A stretch of 64,000 bases of DNA from Ornithodoros turicata (lineage: Eukaryota; Arthropoda; Arachnida; Ixodida; Argasidae): positions 87,524,160 through 87,588,159 of the forward strand of contig NC_088202.1 of assembly GCF_037126465.1 (NCBI RefSeq), in the 5' to 3' direction. A program made the translations under genes and the position numbers. Below are positions 38,846 to 49,732 of this stretch, piece after piece. The notes under the pieces were generated by a model, which saw only the letters and a program-made list of their open reading frames with translations, had not been told where the DNA came from and did not search any database. Each line of letters starts with the position of its first letter. The first letter of the stretch is position 1.

Positions 38846-40712
38846 CATTCCAACTAGGTCCTCTTTGCGAAGTGTAGACCCAACGCTGTCATACCGCCTG
38901 CCTGCAAAGCTTCCTCGTCCCCTGAAGTCGCTCATCCACAGGCTACGTCTGAACGTGGCCTTCACTCCGGTCTATCGCTGCCAGTTAGGCTGTGAGGCTA
39001 CCCTATCTGCAACGAGTGTGGCGTACTTGAGAACGTAGAGCACGTACTCCTCCACTGTCGGACTTTATATCAACGAGAGGCGCACATTGGAATCATAGCT
39101 TGCCACCCTTGGCAGCCGCCCCTTCAACTTGTCGAGCATCCTTGGCCCTTGGGACACCGCGGTCCACTTCGGGGCGGCCTTACGTCATGTAGTTTTCTTC
39201 TTTTTCTTTTTTTAGGCGACTGGCCTAAAGGACTCATTGTGACCCCGACAGCGCCCGCGGATATTCCCACCATCACGATCGCCATCGCTACTCCGATCAT
39301 CACCGTCATCGCTCATCATCGTCATCACTCATATTAGAACCCCTAGCTATAGGGTAGCGTTCCACTCCTAGACTGGCTCGGTAACCGAAGGTAGTTCGAG
39401 CGCGGCTTTCTACATTCCGGATGAAGACCTGGGCCACGGTTTCAAACTCCCCTATACAGTATCCTCGACAGAAGCCGAACTGTTTGGTATCCTGGCAGCA
39501 CTGGAGCATATTACAGAATCCGGGCACGGAACGTGGGTCATTCTTACAGACAGCAAGGCATCACTAGATATGTTGTCGTCATCTCGCCCCAGCATAATAA
39601 GCGATTTGCATACCATGACGCTTCAAAAATTCAATGAACTCTTCGCCTCCGGTTACAACATCACGTTTCAATGGGTCCCTGGCCACGTAGGCGTGTATGG
39701 AAATACCCGAGCAGACGCAGTAGCGAGACGCGCTGGGTCTGATGACACTTCGGCCCTGGCACCTCTGCCGCTTACAGCCTCAACATGCCGTCTATACATA
39801 CGCCGTCGGTGTGCCACATGTGCTCAGCAGTTCCGTGCCGAAACAACGACTTACAATTCATTCCTACGGTCTATCGACCCATTGATGGAGTTCGTCATCA
39901 CTTGCCACCGCAGCCGTAAAGAAGAATCCCTTCTCCACCGCCTACGTCTCAATGTTGCCCGTACACCCTCACTTCTCTTCAAGATGGGTCGGCTAAATTC
40001 ACCAAACTGTAATGTCTGTGGAGTGGAAGCGGACATCCCACACCAACTCCTGTATTGCCAGCAGCACCTTCAACATAGGGACACCCTCCGTTGCCGTCTG
40101 CTCCAGATTGGTTGTAACGACTTTTCCGTTGGCCGCTCTTCTTGGCCCCGTCTTGCACCCCAACCAGTGGGCTGTCACTGCCGCTCTCCTCGGTTTTCTC
40201 CGAGTCTCAGGACTCGTGAACTGCCTGTAACGTTGTGCTAGTGTTTATTCTCTTCTTTCTTTTTGTTTCTCTTTTCTTTCTTTCTGTTTCTCTTTTCTTT
40301 CTTTCTGTTTCTCTTTTCTTTCTTTGTGTTTCCCTCCTTTCTTTCCTTTCGTTTCTCTTTTCTTTTCCTTTCCTTTCTTTTTGTTTCTTGTTTTCTTTCC
40401 CTTTCCTTTCTTTTTGTTTCTTTTCTTTTCCTTCCCTTTCGTTCTGTTTCTTGTTTTCTTTCCCTCTCCTTTCTTTCTGTTGCTTTTTGTTTTTCTTTCT
40501 TTCCTCTGTTTCGATCCCCCTTTTTCTTTTTCCTTCCTTTTCTTTTTCGTTTGCCCCTTCACCCTTTTTTTTCGGAATAGCAAGCCGGCTCTTTGCCTGG
40601 CTAACCTTTCCCTTCTTTTTTTCTTAATAAACATATTCCCCCCCCCCCCCCCCCCCTAGACTGGAAAACCTTCCCACTTCATCTTCAGAATATAATTGTT
40701 GTTGGTGGTGTT
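38846..40712 (+). mobile_element. 5'-truncated RNase H LINE (copy I), split by copy J
   Basis: Coding begins about SLRSVDPTLSYRLPAKLPRP, LKSLIHRLRLNVAFTPVYRC, then (after a frameshift) a Cys motif, CNECGVLENVEHVLLHC. The C-terminus is damaged. The UTR runs to CCACTCCTAGACTGG at 39376, is interrupted by copy J, and resumes at 40665 with AAAACCTTCCCACTTCATCT, AGAATATAATTGTTGTTGG. The rejoined end matches the 59-bp tip at 8145-8203. Confidence 0.75.
39377..40655 (+). mobile_element. 5'-truncated poly(C)-tailed LINE (copy J)
   Basis: CTAGACTGG is duplicated at 39368-39376 and 40656-40664. One continuous frame from the boundary encodes most of RNase H: GSVTEGSSSAAFYIPDED, SSTEAELFGILAALE, WVILTDSKASLDML and WVPGHVGVYGNTRADAVARR (E, D and D present; the first D is at the cut). 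Then FLRSIDPLMEF, LHRLRLNVARTPSLLFKMGR and CNVCGVEADIPHQLLYC. The C-terminus is frame-shifted near 40120. The UTR has a (CTTT)n-like pyrimidine tract (40243-40560), GGAATAGCAAGCCGGC, AATAAACATATT and poly(C). Confidence 0.85.
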
Positions 40713-40771
40713 GTAAACTCAGAAACAATTTCGCATGACATATTTCTCTGAGCATGAATCGACACGTAATA

Positions 40772-41353
40772 CAGTCAACCCTCGATTTATGAACACCCTC
40801 GGTTCCCGGAAAAATCGTTCATAAATCGAGGGATTTATAAATCGAAAATTCTGTTAAGTCAGTACTATCGGGTGACGAAACAGTATTTGCGAGTTGGGAT
40901 TGTGTTTATAATGCAATGTATTGCGTAATTTTGCTTTCGACCAGGCCTTCTGATATACACTTGGTCGACCCTAATGCGTCCCCGGAAAACCCGTTTGTTG
41001 TACGGATTTCGAGGGGTTAAAAACCGAGGGTGCAATACCTGGAAAAAGATTCGTCCGTTCCGGCAATATTCATAAGACCACGGAATAATCCCTTTGAACA
41101 TTTCTGTTGACCTCGGAACCATCCGTTCATAAATTGAGGGCAAAAACGCTGGGCAACTCCTAGTTGGTTCCCAGAAATTCCATTCATTATTCGGATATCG
41201 AGGTTCATAAAACGAGGGGAAAATGCATGTTTTGCATGAAAATGCAATGCAAAATGCAAAATGCATGAAAATGCAAAAGTTTGGTTCCTCGTGCTCCTGT
41301 TCATAAAACGAGGGAATTCATAAATCGAAGGTTCATAAATCGAGGGTTGACTG
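40772..41353. mobile_element. Tc1/pogo-like MITE
   Basis: TIRs CAGTCAACCCTCGATTTATG (40772) and the mirrored CATAAATCGAGGGTTGACTG (ending 41353), perfect over about 23 bp, flanked by TA (40770-40771, 41354-41355). Internally, variants of TTCATAAATCGAGGG recur several times, and ATGCAAAATGCA repeats occur at 41222-41275. No transposase. Confidence 0.85.
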
Positions 41354-41355
41354 TA

Positions 41356-42660
41356 TATATAAATGAGACGTAATATACAGACGAGATCAGAATAGCAGAA
41401 GTGTCGAGTGTTGCCGCTGCTGCTATTGAAGTAAACGATCATCGGAGGCGTCGATGCTTATGTAGTGATTAACCAAATCGACAAATGACGTCTGTCGGTG
41501 AAATTCATGGCCAGCCAAATAAATTTTGGTTTTCTTTCACAGAGATGCGCAGTATATCAGGTGATAACGGACCACACGCTGAAATAGTCACTGAAATTCG
41601 CAAATGGTCTCCTGAATGCAACAGTCAGTCTACGTAAATATGTGCTCTTCGTGAATTTGACGGAATAAAGCTATATAACTTAGCTAACTTAGCAATTTTC
41701 CACCCACACAGAGTAAGAAATAGTCAGCGGTTCTTTCTTACGAAACTGTGCCATACGCTTGTCGCGAGATTTTATATGACTCGACGTATCACGGTTTAAT
41801 TCTAGGTATTTTGATTCATGCATATGAACTATGTACTAGGACTGTTAGAACAGAACGTGAAATGCAGTCCCCACTCTTTGACATTCATTTATTCACGAAA
41901 GGGACTAATATTTGTGGCAATGTCCCCAAGAGGATTAAAATTAGTCCTCTTTTTTATCTTAGAGCGTGTGCTTGAACTAATTCTAGGCTACGTTAACCCT
42001 TTTCGGAGAGGGTCGTCTTACACGAACGTGAGATGGCGATCTCTTTGTCTCGATGTGATGACATAGTGATTGACCGGCAGAGCGAAGTGTCACGGACAGA
42101 TTAGGGGTGGACATCGAATAATTTCTACTGGTGATGGTGGTGGGTTGGCATTTGTTACTAAACATGAAATTATCAAGTGTACCGGACTTGTGCTACTGCG
42201 TCGTTTTATTCCGCTGTCCTTTGATACGTAGATAGCTGACCTTCTCAGTCAGCTGCGTTGCCTGCGCTTCATTATTCATGAAAGAGGGCATTATCCGTGA
42301 TATCAAGGTGTCTATCGACTCTCTTTATAATGCAGAGCATGATCAACGGGACAAAAAAAAAAACGCAGTGAACCTTGCTGTCACGCACAGCTTTGTCCTT
42401 TTGAATCGGGGGTCAGCCTGGCCGTAAACCGTTGCCAACAATAGCGGTAAAATGAATTAATGAAAGAGCCGCCCGACCTCATTCTCTCCAGGCTTCTCAC
42501 GAATGTAAGAGCAATTTCCTGTAGCAAAGCCTGGTAATCGTCTCCACAGGTTTCGCAATCATGCAATACTAATATGACGCTCCCCACAAAAGCAATTTTA
42601 ATTTTCACGAGGATATGACAACGCCCGTAGATTCTATTGCAGGTGCGGCTCTCTAAAATA
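41356..42660. other. Unannotated spacer
   Basis: AT-rich, with no coding potential I can support and no repeat I recognise. Confidence 0.4.
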
Positions 42661-42666
42661 GTCACG

Positions 42667-43162
42667 GTAATACCATAACCACACGGCAAACTTAATGCAT
42701 TAAACGGAATGGCATTTACTTCACCTCCTAACCAACCATCATCACATCGTTCATCATCGTTCATCATCGTTCATCATCGTTCATCATCATGACATCGTTC
42801 TCTCCCCTGATTTGTTGAAAACAGGTGGCGTACGCCTTTTCTGTTACAATTATGTTCTGCTATTTTTCCTCTGTATATGTACTTGCTGGCTTGCACTGCG
42901 GTCCCCACAGGTGGCGCCGTCACCGTGGAACACTGATATATCGCTGAGACACACTGTTAGCGCCGACCCAAGATCGTGTCACTTCCCTGCGCCGGGCTGA
43001 CGAGTTCCAAGTTGAACGAAACTCACAAAAAAAGGCGTACGCCTCATGTTTTCAACAAATCAGGGGAGAGAACGATGTCATTCGAGTTGATGGTTGGGTA
43101 GGAGGTGAAGCAAATGCCATTCCGTTTAAAGCATTAAGTTTGCCGTGTGGCTAAGGTATTAC
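42667..43162. mobile_element. M1-cored foldback element with different ends and a loop insert
   Basis: The inner arms are M1 (CTGATTTGTTGAAAACAGG and mirrored AACAAATCAGGGGAGAGAAC). The outer arms are a different sequence, GTAATACCATAACCACACGG at 42667 mirrored by CCGTGTGGCTAAGGTATTAC ending 43162. The loop carries about 150 bp not in other copies. A 10-bp repeat, CGTTCATCAT, occurs four times in the left arm (42749-42788) and not in the right. Confidence 0.7.
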
Positions 43163-43330
43163 ATTCGCTGGATCGCTGTATTGTGCGGATTGCATCTGTT
43201 CTTTCTGTTCTTCTCTCCCTCTATTTTATTTTGCTGAGTACAGACAACGCGGCAAGATTAGGAAGCGATTCTCTAACAATAAATAAATCTTGATTATGAC
43301 ACGAGGGGATTCGTCACAGATGATACTCGA
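43163..43330. other. Spacer with a possible LINE 3'-tip scrap
   Basis: ACAATAAATAAATCTTGATT at about 43278 resembles the reversed 3' tip of the adjacent LINE (ACAACAAATAAATCATGACT). No target duplication could be matched. Confidence 0.35.
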
Positions 43331-44040
43331 ACAACAACAACAAATAAATCATGACTATGACCTTGGATGATTCACCACTAGAGAGCATTACACTACCCCA
43401 TTACACTGAAAACATTAGATGTGAGATATGAGAATGAAGTTAAAACACTTGTACTAAACACAGTGTTGTACTAAAGTACAACATTTGAGCTGTCCTCCAT
43501 TGACTGTGCTACGCCGCAAAAAGGAAGGTGAAGAAAAAAAAAACACACACATGAAAGAAGCACAAATGAATGGTCATTGAGATACAGAGTATATGACTCT
43601 ACAGTGTCTGGAGCAAACCAGTAGACAAGAGGAACTCCAAGAACATCAGAAGACATCGACGGTGTTGCATGTGGCTCTGACATGGGCCAAGAATTGCAGC
43701 CAGGTTGAAAGTCTGTCGGCTAGCAGTACTCAACTGAGCACAGAGTTGCCGCCTCTCCGTTTCGTTTAGCTCACATTCTGTTAGGACGTGCTCAATGTTC
43801 GCTACGACGCCACATTTGGAGCATAGGCTGCTGTCACTGTATTCGATCCGGTACTTGAATTGGGGAGTGAAGGCTACATTGAGACGGAGCCTGTGCAGGA
43901 GGGACGTAAAATAGCTTGGTAGACTGTCTGGAACTGAGAAAGACAAAGTTGGATCCGCGGAATACATGAGAGACCTGTCAGTGATGTCCCCGCTCCACTG
44001 CTGGCGAGCTAGTGCCGAGCTTTGTGATTCTCCAAGGTAC
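43331..44040 (-). mobile_element. 5'-truncated RNase H LINE (copy L)
   Basis: Minus frame 43967-43599: YSADPTLSFSVPDSLPSYFT, SLLHRLRLNVAFTPQFKYRI, C-x2-C-x8-H-x4-C (CSKCGVVANIEHVLTEC) and LAAILGPCQSHMQHRRCLLM to FLLSTGLLQTL. Only the C-terminal block after RNase H survives. The 3' UTR continues to a (TTG)n tail at 43331. Target duplication not identified. Confidence 0.75.
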
Positions 44041-44562
44041 TGCTACCTTCTACGTATTCAATGCAGATCTGTTGGAAAAATGGTAGACGCGTTTTTTTTT
44101 ATAAAAGGAAGTACTACAGAATAGTGAGCAAAATGGCACATTACCTTCTGTATTCATGCCAATGCTCACTGGGTGGGGCTCTTATATCGCATATCGTAAC
44201 TCCTATATCGTATTTTCCTATTGTTGGTCAGACACAGATTTTGCAGTTGTTCTCGCATACTTTCTATATCGATGAACCCTATCTTCAGCAGAAGCGGAGT
44301 TGCACGGGCAATGAAACAATGAATAAGTGGGTGTACGGCTTTTATTCTCCATACACATCGACTCAGAAAAGATGCAGGGGACAACTGTAAAGCCCGTGTG
44401 TGACCAACGGTAGAAAAATACTAGCATCCAGCAAACGATGTCACTAGCGAACTAATGCAGCGAATTATATCGATTTTATGTTGCTCATTGAATGGAATTT
44501 CAACAAATCGAGAGAGCGAATAACAGCACTCGGTCGGCTGTGATGTACCGTACTTCATCGGG
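44041..44562. other. Unannotated spacer
   Basis: No gene or repeat recognised. Confidence 0.35.
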
Positions 44563-44564
44563 TA

Positions 44565-44802
44565 CACTCTTAAAAATGAACTTCACCACATAGCACTCTC
44601 CTAGCCAACCATCACCCCGAATGACAACGTTCTCGCCCCTGACTTGCTGAAAACGGGAGGAGGAGCCTATTTTGTGGCCATTATGCACGGCACAAAATAG
44701 GCTCCTCCTCCCGTTTTCAACAAATCAGGGGCGAGAACGTTGTCATTAGGGATGATGGTTGGCTAGGAGAGTGCTATGTGGTGAAGTTCATTTTTAAGAG
44801 TG
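44565..44802. mobile_element. M1 foldback MITE (complete, variant loop)
   Basis: Arms CACTCTTAAAAATGAACTTC ... TTTTTAAGAGTG with TA on both sides (44563-44564, 44803-44804). The inner arm has GAGGAGCCTATTTTGTGG rather than the GGCGTACGCCTTTTTGTG of 454-701, so it belongs to the same subgroup as the CCAATATGGG copies. Confidence 0.85.
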
Positions 44803-45040
44803 TATCTGCAACTACGCCCCTGTATTTTTGGGAGCGCAGGCGCTTGCGGAACCACTTTTTCCGCCTTACGAACCAGGGACCATTCTTTCCGGGACCATTT
44901 TTTCCTACCCGCCGTGAATTTCGAGATCGTGGATTTCGCAACCGGGAATATCGAGGTCCTCCCGAAACCTTCATAAGTTCGGAACTGACTGAGGCGTGCA
45001 CTCTTAGCGAAAGAAAAGAAAACGGCGAGTTATTATTATG

Positions 45041-45291
45041 CACTCTGAAAACAGAACTTCACCGCATAGCACACCCTGCGCCAACCACTGCTATGAATTT
45101 TATACGGTTATCGCTTCTGATTCGAAGAGACAGGGAGGCGTACGCCTTTTTGTGTCGATTATCATATATCCAAATTGACACAAAAAGGCGTACTCCCCGC
45201 TCTCTCTTTCGAATCAGAAGCGATAACCATATCGTTTGCGGCAATGGTTTGTGCAGAGCGTGATATGCGGTGAAGTTAACTTTTTAGAGTG
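45041..45291. mobile_element. M1-related foldback MITE (diverged)
   Basis: CACTCTGAAAACAGAACTTC ... GAAGTTAACTTTTTAGAGTG, flanked on both sides by TG (45039-45040, 45292-45293). The middle differs from M1 (TATCGCTTCTGATTCGAAGA). It preserves GGCGTACGCCTTTTTGTG. Confidence 0.75.
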
Positions 45292-45321
45292 TGGGAGGCG
45301 ACGGTATAATTTCTAAGCATT

Positions 45322-45485
45322 AGAGTGTTAGTACATCGTACGCTATCGCCTTTGCGTACTTAACGGATAGCGTTGATGGTACTGCGCACGCCCATAACAG
45401 AAAGAGAGCCTCGCGCAGTGTGCAGAACCACCAACGCTATCTGTTACGTACGCTACTGCCTTTGCGTACGATGTACTAAAACTCT
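45322..45485. mobile_element. Small MITE, 164 bp
   Basis: AGAGTGTTAGTACATCGTAC at the left is mirrored by GTACGATGTACTAAAACTCT at the right. Inner arms share AGATAGCGTTG / CAACGCTATC. Arms of about 65 bp with a short loop. Target duplication not resolved. Confidence 0.7.
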
Positions 45486-45815
45486 TGTTTCAGCATTACG
45501 AACACTACAGGACCGTCCTGTCGAATGTTACTGGAGTGATTGTAAAGCCCGGCTTGCACTAACCGGAAATACGAGAGATTCTCGTTAGCCTTATGAGACA
45601 GTTCGAACAGATGGCTGAGTCCGCCCAAACTCGAACCGGCATAATCGGGCAAATTGACGTTTGATGTGAAGCTCATCAATTCGTCTCACTTCTCTTTACG
45701 AGCACCGTGCACAGAGAGAGAGAAAAAAAAGAAGAGGGTTGTTGGTCTCAGTGTGCGTTCTCTTTACATTACACGTGCTATACGACTATGCAGGCTTAGA
45801 GGATAATCCCTTTAC
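45486..45815. other. Unannotated spacer
   Basis: No gene recognised. Contains a purine tract (AGAGAGAGAGAAAAAAAAG) at 45713-45733. Confidence 0.35.
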
Positions 45816-45865
45816 TTCCCTTCTCTCCTTTTTTTTACTTTGTATTAAACATATTCCACACACAC
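45816..45865 (+). mobile_element. 50-bp insertion of a LINE 3' tip (poly(C) family)
   Basis: TTCCCTTCTCTCC, T-run, ACTTTGTATTAAACATATTC, then CACACACAC in place of poly(C). CCCTTTAC occurs on both sides (45808-45815, 45866-45873). Confidence 0.65.
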
Positions 45866-45873
45866 CCCTTTAC

Positions 45874-46119
45874 GAGCAGCTAAGCAACTTTTGTACTGGT
45901 CTCCAAGGTGCCAATGCCCTAAGTGGGTGAGCCATGAAAGTAAAGGGGAGAGAGAGAGGGAGAGAGAGAGGTGTGCAGGAACTAGCCACCTCCTGTCCAG
46001 TGCGCGCCTGCGCAACGCGCATTCCGCGGAAGGATACCGCCAAGTGCAGCTTTCTGCAACACCAGATGGCGACATATGGCGGCATGGTCCCCACGGCGTT
46101 TAGTGGCTGAGTAGAGAAC
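45874..46119. other. Unannotated spacer
   Basis: Contains a GAGAGAGA stretch at 45950-45972. No gene recognised. Confidence 0.35.
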
Positions 46120-46130
46120 GTCAGTTTTTA

Positions 46131-47101
46131 ATAATAATTGGGGGTTTACGTCGCGAGACAACTGAGATCATGAGCGCCACAGCGGTCGGTCCGTGGATTG
46201 CTTTTGCCCACCTGAGAGTTCTTTAACGTCCGATGAAAGCTCATCACACGGCACCCCGTATTTAACGTCCCTCGCGGAAGACTGCGTGTACAAGCAACTT
46301 GTACCCGACCACCAAGGTGCTGGCGTCCTCGGCCGGGTTCGAACCCGCGATCGCGGGATCAGGAGGCGCACACGCTACCGACTGACACACACACACATAC
46401 ATTGGATGGTAATGGGCTGGGCGATTCACCGCCGCTGAGGCGGTACACTGCCCTATTTCGCGTTGGGGGAGGATGAAGGGATGATGATGGGGCTTTCAAA
46501 GAGCCGTCGCCAGACCGGTGGAGCACAAGTACTCCGCCAGAAGACGAAGGCCCTGCGACTGGTGGGCAGCGTTCGACCACGGACCGAGGATCTTCGCTAG
46601 GTTGAACGGCCGCTTGTCGATGCGTTGCATAGAGAGTTCCATTAGGGCACGCTCGTGGTGGTATTGCCCGCAAGCCAGGATGACGTGGCTGAGGTCGCCG
46701 TGCACTCCACAAGTGGGGCAGAGGGAAGACGAGGTGGAGCCGAGACGATGTTGAAAGGCAGGTGTAAAGGCAACGTTGAGCCTCATGCGGTGGAAGAGAG
46801 CAGTTAATGGGCGCGGTAGTCGCGGAGGAAGGACGAGAGAAAGCGTGGGGTCTACATCAGAGAGAAGGGAGTGAGCTATGTCGTGTTCCCACTGAGCCTG
46901 CATCTTGGGACCGGTGAGAGTCAAGAGGAGGTGTTTTCGGTCGCCCGACGACATCATGATCGGGGAAAAAGCTGCGTGCTGATGGGCGTTCAATGCGGCT
47001 CTGTCTGCTTCTTCGTTGCCGCTGATACCGACATGTCCGGGGATCCACTGCAATATTACAGTGTGCCCTACAATGCTACCGACTGAGCCACCGAGGCCGG
47101 T
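46131..47101 (-). mobile_element. tRNA-derived SINE (type 2), split by LINE copy M
   Basis: The SINE head is at the right, 47087-47101 (minus: GGCCTCGGTGGCTCAGTC), and continues after the LINE at 46385 with GGTAGCGTGTGCGCCTC, B-box GGGTTCGAACCC (46335-46346), CGGCCGAGGACGCCAGCAC and a body ending GGCGCTCATGATCTCAGTTG then ATTATTATT. GTCAGTTTTTA is duplicated at 46120-46130 and 47102-47112, delimiting the SINE independently of the LINE. Confidence 0.85.
46386..47074 (-). mobile_element. 5'-truncated RNase H LINE (copy M) inside the SINE
   Basis: GCTACCGACTGA is duplicated at 46374-46385 and 47075-47086. A single frame from the 5' boundary: IVGHTVILQWIPGHVGISGN then EEADRAALNAHQ (last part of RNase H, final D present), LSLVLPPRLPRPLTALFHRM, RLNVAFTPAFQHRLGS, C-x2-C-x8-H-x4-C (CPTCGVHGDLSHVILAC) and LLAEYLCSTGLATAL, stop at 46496. 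No frameshift. The tail is (TG)n. Confidence 0.9.
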
Positions 47102-47112
47102 GTCAGTTTTTA

Positions 47113-48710
47113 CGCTTTTGCGTGAAAGGTGAAAGTCGTAGATGTAATTTTGGTGTCAGTTTCTTGAAACATTTTTAAGTCGGCTGTGGCCAAACAGTTC
47201 TTCCCTGCTCGCAGTAGAAATAGAAAAATACATCTTGAAAGAGAGGCCACGCAAGTAATGCTTTTTTTTTTCGTTTTTTCGAGACCATCATAAAAGAAAA
47301 AAAAAGCAAACTTCGCAGTTCTAGACTTCAGAACCGACTTCCTCTTTCCAATGAGACCGCCAGTGCTAATTACTGTGGATTAGTTTTCGAGAAAAATCAT
47401 AAGTCGCGCTCCATAGAAAATACGTGGCGATGGAGAGCTGGTATGCCCTCTTAATACCAAAACCTTGGCACTGTACAAAAAAAACTGAGGGATCAAGACG
47501 CAAATGCTTCAGAAGCCGCAATGAGCCCGTCGTCACTTATTTCGTCGTGGGAAGAAAACTGGTGCATCCAACAGTTGGGCACAAAGTTACAAAGCGTAGA
47601 AGACAGATTCCCCTTTCATGCCTGACGTGGACACTTTCTGGGAAACCCATTGTTTTTGCGAAATACAAGCAAAAAGGCACGCCAATGCATTCTGCCATGA
47701 AGCTAATACGGCGAAAAGAGGTTCCCGAGGAAAAAAACTGTGACGCTTTTGCGCTTCCATTCCCCTTGACACTTATCGAGGGACCTTTCATAGAAACACC
47801 TAAGTGTTGACACCTCTTTCTAAAGCTCGAGGCCGGCGGATATTCTAACAAAGCCAGGCGGAATGCATTGCTTCAATGGAGGGCAGCGAATACGCAGCAA
47901 CTTTCAGAGGAGGTGTCCCGCAATTCTGGGAATAAGTTCGTCCTGATCACCGCTATGGTACGAAAGCGCGAATAACGCCATCTCTAACAAAAATTGCTGC
48001 TTATACAGAATGATGTTGGTATACCACTGTGAGTAACATTCCAGGACACTGCCCAATCCAATTCCGCGATACGTTCTTTCCTTAGTACAACTTCTTTTTA
48101 TAGCACGTATTCGGGGCTGCGGAGGTGATCAGAAGGCATTTCGTAGCACACTTGACAGGACGGATGGCAGAAGCACCGAGTCAGCCGGAGCCGAAACGAA
48201 ATTAGGCAGCTGCGAAATTGGAGCCCAAGTACAAGAGGGTAATGCGACAATGAAATCCCACACAACCCTTACTTTTGCCTTCTTCCTTCCGCTATTTCTG
48301 CCTCATCTTTTCACTCACGGATGATATGCGACGGCTATTTCTAATCTCGAGGTCCATACAAAAAGGCCGAGCGTATTTCATTTGCTTGTCGATATTGGGA
48401 GGATATGAAGGAATGCTGGAATGTGTCAGAAGATATTGGTGAGACGCGTATCGCTTTTTGTGGCCCTGTTACATTGCGTAATGGTGTCTTTCTTTAATCC
48501 TATAGGACGGTATGAAACATACTGTCGCGCACATACCTACGGTTTCCAGTTTTATTTATTTTACCGAAACACGCCGATAAAAGTACGCCGGTAAATAGCC
48601 GGTGAATATACAACAATATACCGATAATCGCTGGAATGAGCTCTTCAGATTATCTATTGTATCAAAGTATTTGTTAAATAAAACTATCACAAGCGATGCG
48701 ATGTTTTCTG
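47113..48710. other. Unannotated spacer, 1.6 kb
   Basis: A 128-codon frame (47424-47810, plus) has no recognisable motif, and its Lys-rich composition follows local A-richness, so I do not call it a gene. No inverted or tandem repeats noticed. Confidence 0.4.
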
Positions 48711-48718
48711 TTTCCAGC

Positions 48719-49366
48719 AACTTTGTCGTTTTCCCTCCCAGACCGTTTGCCCCGCTTTCTCTCCTCCCTTCTGCATCGACTTCGCCTCAATGTGGCCTTC
48801 ACGCGCAGTTCAGACACAGACTAGGGTATGCTTCAACCAGCTCGTGTTCCAACTGCGGCATAGTGGCAAGCATTCAACACGTTCTCATCGTCTGCCCTCT
48901 ATACAGTGCGGGGAGAGCAATGCTCCAGTCCCAACTGACCAGTATAAACAACGAGCCGCACAGCCTTGCAGCAATCTTGGGTCCTTGTTCTAACCCTGTG
49001 CAGCACCGTCAATGCCTGCGCTAATTCTTTCTGTTCTTGACGTCAACTAGCCTGCTTGAGCTCCTCTGGCCTCAGAGCTTTTGCCATGAATGCGGAGATG
49101 TGATCTTCACATCGCTACATCCCCGACGGCCAACCGGATGAACTACTATCCCCATCAGTTACGACGCACCCGCGTGTGTGATATCTCATTTGCGTGTGTC
49201 ATGTGTCTGTGCGAGTGTGTATGCCTCATCTTTTTCATCGTCATCCCACTCATATGTTAACCCACATGCACTGAGGTATGCTACCGTAATTGTTGCGGTG
49301 AATCACCTCGTCCCATCGTCATTCATGTATGAAAGAAGGAAGTCATTCATGTAGTTGTTGTTGTTA
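48719..49366 (+). mobile_element. 5'-truncated RNase H LINE (copy N)
   Basis: TTTCCAGC on both sides (48711-48718, 49367-49374). Encodes RLRLNVAFT-like sequence, the Cys motif CSNCGIVASIQHVLIVC and LAAILGPCSNPVQHRQCLR, then a stop before the usual C-terminus. The UTR contains CATCGTCATCCCACTCATAT and ends GTAGTTGTTGTTGTTA. Confidence 0.7.
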
Positions 49367-49374
49367 TTTCCAGC

Positions 49375-49732
49375 TTTCGAACGGTTCATGCGAAGCAGTC
49401 GCCTATGCTTTCCGCTGCAGCTCTCAACTTGCTTCCGCTACCGGTATGAAACGCTATATTGGTGACGTGCCCGACCACTTGTGGAACTGCAGTTGCGTCG
49501 CTGTAACGTCACAGATAGGACTGGTGTCAAGTGCGGAGCCTGTAGTCGTTTGAGAATGGTGCTTTATTGCTATGTTAACTTTTTGTTTATGGCGCAATAT
49601 AAAACCTACGCTGGGGCAAAATATATATGTGGGTTTTCAATATTATCCTACCGACAAGTCTTCGGAAGGCATTGCTAATGAATTAAAGACAGTGAAAGGA
49701 ATTCAATCAAAGGACTGTATAGGGGAGTTGGT
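49375..49732. other. Unannotated spacer
   Basis: No gene recognised. Confidence 0.35.

Noticed and set aside
40235..40634. Overlapping frames of Phe/Ser and Lys/Arg repeats on both strands
   Set aside because: They are translations of the pyrimidine-rich tract in the 3' UTR of copy J, open on both strands only because of low complexity.
47424..47810. 128-codon plus-strand frame
   Set aside because: No recognisable domain, no splice or promoter context, and a Lys-rich bias explained by local A-richness.
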